DNA of 36,669 nucleotides from an uncultured Roseburia sp. (GTDB lineage Bacteria; Bacillota; Clostridia; Lachnospirales; Lachnospiraceae), in NCBI GenBank assembly GCA_934358955.1, contig CAKRLC010000015.1, positions 1 to 36,669 of the forward strand. Direction: 5' to 3'. The notes under the pieces were generated by a model that was not told where the DNA came from, searched no databases, and saw only the letters and a list, made by a program, of their open reading frames with translations. Every line of letters begins with the position of its first letter. Position 1 is the first letter of the stretch. Of this stretch, positions 32,056 through 36,669 are shown piece by piece. The translations under genes and the position numbers were made by a program.

Positions 32056-32448
32056 AATTAACTCCCATTTTATGATTAAAATAATGAAAAGTGCGCGATG
32101 CTTCAGCAGATGAAGGCAGAAAAAGATACAATAAATTCAGTAGCCTGACCAGCTGTTTTGTTAAAAAAATATCGAAAAAACAGCGACCGACATCAGCTGT
32201 AAAAGGTTGCATACTTGTTTATTTTATCATATTTTTAAAAGGAATACAGCTATTTTAAATTGTAAAAATTATCTATATATTCTAAAAAAGTGTATATTAT
32301 TGTTAAAAACTTGTCATAAGGTTCTAAAAAAAATACAGAAAAGGTTATTTCATCTTGAATACATTGTGCTATAATCAATGCTGATAATATTTTGTGATTA
32401 CTGACGCAAAATATAAAAACACTAAATAAGAGAAAGTGGGGCACAAAA
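32056..32448. other. Divergent intergenic region between the YprB-like gene and rnfC
   Basis: This 393-bp, very A+T-rich gap contains a GCTGTTTT/AAAACAGC-type stem near 32152-32195 and the rnf promoter near 32347. I see no small gene, riboswitch or convincing Rex site. Most of the stretch from 32220 to 32340 is low-complexity A/T sequence. Confidence 0.5.
32347..32375 (+). promoter_or_regulatory. Extended -10 promoter of the rnf operon
   Basis: A perfect TATAAT (32370-32375) is preceded by TGC (32367-32369). The -35 position 17 bp upstream is poor (ATTTCA, 32347-32352). The predicted leader is about 65 nt. Confidence 0.6.
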
Positions 32449-33768
32449 ATGGGCTTAAAGACATTTAAAGGTGGCGTCCATCCTTATGAAGGAAAGGAAT
32501 TGGCAAAAGATCAGCCAATCAGGGAAGTTTTACCTAAGGGTGATCTGGTATATCCGGTATCTCAGCATATCGGTGCACCGGCAAATCCAATTGTAGCAAA
32601 AGGAGATACCGTATTAAGAGGTCAGAAGATTGCAGAAGCAGGCGGTTTCGTTTCTTCTCCAATCTATGCATCTGTATCCGGTACCGTAAAAGCTATCGAG
32701 CCACGCCGTGTGGCAGTTGGAGATATGGTGAATTCCATCGTAATTGAGAATGATGGAGAATATAAGGAAGTAGAATTTACACCATGCGATGATGTTACAG
32801 CACTTACCAAGGAAGAAATTATTAACAAGGTAAAAGAAGCTGGCGTTGTAGGTATGGGTGGTGCTGGTTTCCCAACACACGTAAAACTTTCACCAAAGGA
32901 ACCGGACAAGATCGAATACATTATTGCAAACTGTGCAGAATGTGAACCATATCTGACAGCAGATTACCGCAGAATGTTAGAGAATCCGGAAGAACTGATT
33001 GCCGGTATGAAGATTATCCTTCAGATTTTCGATAAGGCAAAAGGTGTATTCGGTATTGAAAATAACAAACCGGATTGTATCGCAAAATTACAGGAATTAA
33101 CAAAAGACGAACCAAGAATCGAAGTCTGTCCTTTACAGACCAAGTATCCTCAGGGTGGTGAGCGTCAGTTAATCTACGCTGTAACAGGAAGAGCGATCAA
33201 CTCCAAGATGCTTCCTGCTGATGCAGGCTGTATCGTAGATAACGTTGAGACAATCATCTCTATTTACAATGCAGTAAAATTAGGAAAACCTGTTATGAAC
33301 CGTGTATCAACGATCACAGGTGATGCAATCGCAAATCCAGGTAACTTCCTGTACTACATCGGAACTAATTATGCTGAATTAGTAGAAGCAGCCGGTGGAT
33401 TCAAGACAGAGCCACAGAAGATTATCTCAGGTGGACCAATGATGGGATTCTCCATGTTTTCCTTAGATATTCCTACAACAAAAACATCTTCTTCCCTGTT
33501 ATGCTTTACAGAGGATGAAGTTGCAAAAGTAGAACCTTCTCCATGTATCAACTGCGGACGCTGCGTAGAAGCTTGTCCGGAACAGCTGATCCCGTCAAGA
33601 CTTGCTAAGATGGCAGATCATGGCGTAGCAGATGAATTCGAAAAATGGCATGGACTTGAATGTATCGAATGTGGTAGCTGCAGCTTTGCATGTCCTGCAA
33701 AACGTCAGCTTGCCCAGTCTATCAAGACAATGAAGAAACAGGTTCTTGCAGCCAAAAGAAAAAAATAA
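32449..33768 (+). CDS. rnfC: Rnf complex subunit RnfC
   Basis: This 439-residue peripheral subunit of the ion-translocating ferredoxin:NAD oxidoreductase is thought to bind NADH/NAD and pass electrons through two [4Fe-4S] clusters. The N-terminal barrel-sandwich part is followed by VGMGGAGFPTHVKLSP and NCAECEPYLTADYR (nucleotide/flavin-binding region related to Nqo1). Two ferredoxin-type motifs follow: CINCGRCVEACP at 366-377 and CIECGSCSFACP at 405-416. The gene starts the clostridial order C-D-G-E-A. GTGGGG lies upstream of the ATG. Confidence 0.96.
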   Translation: MGLKTFKGGVHPYEGKELAKDQPIREVLPKGDLVYPVSQHIGAPANPIVAKGDTVLRGQKIAEAGGFVSSPIYASVSGTVKAIEPRRVAVGDMVNSIVIENDGEYKEVEFTPCDDVTALTKEEIINKVKEAGVVGMGGAGFPTHVKLSPKEPDKIEYIIANCAECEPYLTADYRRMLENPEELIAGMKIILQIFDKAKGVFGIENNKPDCIAKLQELTKDEPRIEVCPLQTKYPQGGERQLIYAVTGRAINSKMLPADAGCIVDNVETIISIYNAVKLGKPVMNRVSTITGDAIANPGNFLYYIGTNYAELVEAAGGFKTEPQKIISGGPMMGFSMFSLDIPTTKTSSSLLCFTEDEVAKVEPSPCINCGRCVEACPEQLIPSRLAKMADHGVADEFEKWHGLECIECGSCSFACPAKRQLAQSIKTMKKQVLAAKRKK

Positions 33769-33792
33769 ACTACTAAGAAAGAGGTGGATACC

Positions 33793-34740
33793 GTGAGTGA
33801 TTTATATCATGTTTCATCATCACCACACGTACGTTCCAAAGATACTACCAGCAAGATCATGCTGTATGTAGTGATTGCATTATTACCAACCAGCTTATTT
33901 GGTATTTATAACTTTGGTATCAAAGCGTTAATTTTAATTTTAGTAACTATCGCAAGCTGTGTAGCTTCCGAATGGATTTTTAACAAGATCGTACATAAAA
34001 AGAACAGCATTGATGATATGAGTGCTGTTGTTACAGGTTTATTACTTGCATTAAACCTTCCTGCAACACTTCCTTGGTGGGAAGCAGTGATCGGTGGTGT
34101 TTTTGCGATCGTGATCGTAAAGATGATGTTCGGTGGTCTTGGACAGAACTTCATGAACCCTGCACTTGGAGCAAGATGCTTCCTTCTGATCGCATTTGCA
34201 GCTGATATGACCAACTTTACAATTGGAGCATATTCAGGAGCAACTCCACTTGCACAGATGAGAAACGGTGAAGCAGTGAACACCATGAACATGCTGATCG
34301 GTAAGACAGCAGGTACAATCGGTGAGACATCTGCAATTGCTATTTTAATCGGAGCAATTTTCCTGATCCTTATGGGAGTGATCGATTTAAGAATCCCGGC
34401 TTCCTACATCATTACATTTGTTGTATTTATCCTGTTATTCGGTGGTCATGGATTTGATCCGGCTTACATAACAGCACAGCTTTGTGGTGGTGGATTAATG
34501 CTTGGCGCATTCTTCATGGCAACTGACTATGTAACTTCTCCGATCACACCAAGAGGACAGATCCTCTTCGGAATCTGCTGTGGTATCTTCACAGGATTAT
34601 TCCGTTGCTTCGGTGCAAATGCAGAAGGTGTTTCTTTTGCGATCATCTTAAGCAACTTATTAGTTCCTATGATCGAGAAATACACAGTTCCAACAGCATT
34701 TGGCGTTGTTAAAACAAAACCTGAAAAGGAGGCAAAGTAA
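33793..34740 (+). CDS. rnfD: Rnf complex subunit RnfD
   Basis: This protein of about 315 residues is the polytopic membrane subunit related to NqrB. It is expected to carry covalently bound FMN on the threonine of YSGATP (about Thr151). About eight to ten membrane segments are visible, and NPALGARCFLL and ATDYVTSPITPRGQ are family motifs. The GTG at 33793 is chosen because AAGAGGTGG lies 5-6 nt upstream. The frame also has a GTG at 33784 inside that Shine-Dalgarno. It lies 24 bp after rnfC and 3 bp before rnfG. Confidence 0.95.
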   Translation: MSDLYHVSSSPHVRSKDTTSKIMLYVVIALLPTSLFGIYNFGIKALILILVTIASCVASEWIFNKIVHKKNSIDDMSAVVTGLLLALNLPATLPWWEAVIGGVFAIVIVKMMFGGLGQNFMNPALGARCFLLIAFAADMTNFTIGAYSGATPLAQMRNGEAVNTMNMLIGKTAGTIGETSAIAILIGAIFLILMGVIDLRIPASYIITFVVFILLFGGHGFDPAYITAQLCGGGLMLGAFFMATDYVTSPITPRGQILFGICCGIFTGLFRCFGANAEGVSFAIILSNLLVPMIEKYTVPTAFGVVKTKPEKEAK

Positions 34741-34743
34741 ATT

Positions 34744-35355
34744 ATGAATAAGAAAATCGTACATGACGCTTTGATTTTATTCGCGTTTACAGTTGTCCTT
34801 GGTTTAATTCTTGGTGTTGTTTATGGAATTACAAAGCCATCTATTGATCAGGTAAATTACGAAAAAACACAGGCTGCATACAAACAGGTTTTTGCAGATG
34901 CAGCATCCTTTGAAGAATACAGCGATTTCGATGCAGATGCAGCAGCAGCCCTTCTTTCTGAGAATGGCTATGCAGATGAGATCAATGCTGTCAATACTGC
35001 ACTTGATGCCAGCGGCAATGTTGTTGGTTATGTATTAACTGTTACAGCAAAAGATGCCAGCCAGGCAACTATTACGTTCTCTGTTGGTATCCAGAATGAC
35101 GGAACCGTAAACGGATATTCTATCACAGATATCGCAGAAACTCCTGGTCTTGGTATGAAAGCACAGGAAGAAGCTTTCTATAGCCAGTTTGAAGGAAAAA
35201 ATGTAGATTCTTTCACTGTTGTAAAAGCAGCACCTGCTTCTAACAATGAGATCGAGTCTATTTCCGGTGCTACGATCACATCCAAAGCTATGGCAAACGG
35301 TGTGAACGCCTGCATCACATACTTCCAGAATGTTTTAGCAGGAGGTACAAACTAA
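34744..35355 (+). CDS. rnfG: Rnf complex subunit RnfG (covalent flavoprotein)
   Basis: This 203-residue protein has one N-terminal membrane segment (about 8-30) and an extracytoplasmic FMN-binding domain. The flavinylation motif SGATITS is at 174-180, so Thr177 is the expected attachment site, which needs ApbE flavin transferase elsewhere in the genome. TPGLGMKAQEE (133-143) is also conserved. It is related to NqrC. AAGGAGG lies upstream of the ATG, inside the end of rnfD. The stop codon shares one base with the rnfE start. Confidence 0.95.
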   Translation: MNKKIVHDALILFAFTVVLGLILGVVYGITKPSIDQVNYEKTQAAYKQVFADAASFEEYSDFDADAAAALLSENGYADEINAVNTALDASGNVVGYVLTVTAKDASQATITFSVGIQNDGTVNGYSITDIAETPGLGMKAQEEAFYSQFEGKNVDSFTVVKAAPASNNEIESISGATITSKAMANGVNACITYFQNVLAGGTN

Positions 35356-36074
35356 TGAACAAAAATGTTGAACGTTTATACAATGGTATTATTAAGGAAA
35401 ATCCTACCTTCGTACTGATGCTTGGTATGTGTCCGACACTTGCGGTTACATCCTCTGCCATCAACGGACTTGGTATGGGACTTTCCACAACAGTCGTATT
35501 AGTATTATCCAACTTATTAATTTCTGCATTCCGTAAAGTAATCCCAAACGGTGTGCGTATGCCAGCTTACATCGTTATCGTCGCATCCCTTGTAACAGTT
35601 GTACAGTTCATGATGCAGGCTTATACACCAAGTCTTTCTGACTCCTTAGGCGTATACATTCCTCTGATCGTTGTAAACTGTATCATCTTAGGCCGTGCAG
35701 AAAGCTATGCTTCCAAAAATCCTATCGTTCCTTCTATTTTCGACGGACTTGGTATGGGACTTGGATTCACACTTGGTCTGACATTGATCGGTCTGTTCCG
35801 TGAATTACTCGGTGCAGGACAGATCTTTGGTGCACAGGTTCTTTCTTTAAGCTGGTTTACACCAATCACCATCTTCGTTATGGCTCCTGGTGCATTCCTT
35901 GTACTTGCATGTCTTGTAGCTATTATGAACATCGTAAGAGCAAAGATGGATGCAAAAGGCAAACCTCTTGCAAAACCATCCGGATGTATTACAGGTGACT
36001 GTGCAGGATGTGGCATGTCAGCAACCTGCAGCGGCAAAGCAGCAGAAGCAGCTTCAGCTGAAAAAACAGAATAG
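35355..36074 (+). CDS. rnfE: Rnf complex subunit RnfE with a cysteine-rich C-terminal tail
   Basis: This 239-residue membrane subunit is homologous to RnfA and NqrD. The two cysteines thought to hold the intramembrane iron-sulfur centre with RnfA are present: Cys26 (GMCPTLA) and Cys109 (VNCIILGRAE). About six membrane segments end near residue 195. After them comes a cytosolic tail with Cys211, Cys216, Cys219 and Cys225 (CITGDCAGCGMSATC), absent from short RnfE proteins of Proteobacteria. The first base of the start overlaps the rnfG stop (TAATG). Confidence 0.95.
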   Translation: MNKNVERLYNGIIKENPTFVLMLGMCPTLAVTSSAINGLGMGLSTTVVLVLSNLLISAFRKVIPNGVRMPAYIVIVASLVTVVQFMMQAYTPSLSDSLGVYIPLIVVNCIILGRAESYASKNPIVPSIFDGLGMGLGFTLGLTLIGLFRELLGAGQIFGAQVLSLSWFTPITIFVMAPGAFLVLACLVAIMNIVRAKMDAKGKPLAKPSGCITGDCAGCGMSATCSGKAAEAASAEKTE

Positions 36075-36088
36075 GAGGATAGATACAA

Positions 36089-36669
36089 ATGAAAGAATTA
36101 ATTTTAATTGCAGTCGGATCTGCGATTGTAAATAACGTTGTATTAAGCCAGTTCCTTGGTATCTGTCCATTTTTAGGTGTATCTAAGAAAACAGAAACTG
36201 CAGCCGGAATGGGCGGCGCAGTTGTGTTCGTTATCACAATTGCATCTTTTGTAACCGGATTAATTTACAAATTCATTCTTGCGAATGACTACCTGTTAAG
36301 CAAGGGAATCAACCTTACTTATTTACAGACAATCGTATTCATTCTTGTAATCGCAGCATTAGTACAGTTCGTTGAGATGTTCTTAAAGAAATCTATGCCT
36401 GCATTATACAAGAGCTTAGGTGTTTACTTACCACTGATCACAACAAACTGTGCCGTACTTGGTGTAGCTCTTACAAACGTTACAAAAGAGTATAACATTC
36501 TTCAGGGCGTTGTAAATGGATTCGCAACAGCATTTGGTTTCCTGATCGCTATCGTTATCATGGCTGGTCTTCGTGAGAAGATTGAATACAATGATATTCC
36601 AAAGCCTTTCCAGGGAACAGCAATCGTATTAATTACAGCATGTCTGATGTCAATCGCATTTATGGGATT
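36089..36669 (+). CDS. rnfA: Rnf complex subunit RnfA (3' end cut by the window)
   Basis: The open frame runs to the window end with 193 codons visible, essentially the full family length of about 190 residues. It begins KELILIAVGSAIVNNVVLSQFLG. Cys26 (GICPFLG) and Cys121 (TTNCAVLG) are the ligands of the intramembrane iron-sulfur centre shared with RnfE. Six membrane segments in inverted-repeat arrangement are expected. TAGGAGG precedes the ATG by 9 nt, 14 bp after rnfE. rnfB should follow outside the window. Confidence 0.95.
   Translation, partial: MKELILIAVGSAIVNNVVLSQFLGICPFLGVSKKTETAAGMGGAVVFVITIASFVTGLIYKFILANDYLLSKGINLTYLQTIVFILVIAALVQFVEMFLKKSMPALYKSLGVYLPLITTNCAVLGVALTNVTKEYNILQGVVNGFATAFGFLIAIVIMAGLREKIEYNDIPKPFQGTAIVLITACLMSIAFMG

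Noticed and set aside
32290..32340. Rex operator before rnfC (TTGTTAA-like half site at about 32300)
   Set aside because: Only one half matches TTGTTAA. The other half lacks TTAACAA, so the palindrome needed for Rex is missing.

Overview
The window is a gene-dense chromosomal segment of a low-to-mid GC anaerobic Firmicute, most likely family Lachnospiraceae (Roseburia/Agathobacter-like). This rests on the AGGAGG-type ribosome binding sites, the protein sequences, the clostridial gene order rnfCDGEA, the cmk-ispH-rpsA cluster, and a biotin-dependent sodium-pump decarboxylase operon. I see no phage, plasmid, insertion sequence with a transposase, or CRISPR array. The genus is inferred, not proven.

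Layout. 1-412: promoter, two tandem tRNA-Glu(CTC) genes each followed by a small hairpin, a terminator, and a hairpin-rich repeat. 433-9086: the classical translation/transcription operon rimP-nusA-ylxR-ylxQ-infB-rbfA-nrnA-truB-ribF. 9143-10445: an SH3b-NlpC/P60 wall hydrolase behind a consensus promoter overlapped by WalR-like boxes. 10463-13248: rpsO and pnp, each with its own promoter and structured leader. 13359-16104: a 163-bp palindromic repeat, an intracellular-type subtilase and a cardiolipin synthase, convergent with a D-Ala-D-Ala carboxypeptidase on the minus strand. 17544-20158: scpA, scpB and a second D-Ala-D-Ala carboxypeptidase. 20196-25620: a five-gene operon for a sodium-pumping, biotin-dependent decarboxylase, closed by a strong terminator. 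A second, 5'-truncated copy of the palindromic repeat follows directly. 25781-30797: an RpiR-type regulator, an HI0933/BaiN-family flavoprotein, cmk, ispH and rpsA. 30793-30938: a second, longer copy of the repeat first seen at 341-412. 30961-32055 (minus): a YprB-like exonuclease-fold protein. 32347-36669: rnfC, rnfD, rnfG, rnfE and almost all of rnfA, which runs off the end.

How the genes work together. Much of the window is growth-related housekeeping: tRNA, ribosome maturation, initiation, RNA decay, chromosome condensation and cell wall. The metabolically distinctive parts are two membrane energy converters. One is the Rnf ferredoxin:NAD oxidoreductase. The other is a decarboxylase operon that unusually carries both a 5S/OadA-type oxaloacetate carboxyltransferase and a divergent 12S/MmdA-type acyl-CoA carboxyltransferase, with one biotin carrier and one beta membrane pump.

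The points most worth following up are this composite decarboxylase, two families of hairpin-forming intergenic repeats that tend to sit just behind terminators, the WalR-like operator at the wall hydrolase, and the nearly fully paired pnp leader that starts at its predicted transcription start.
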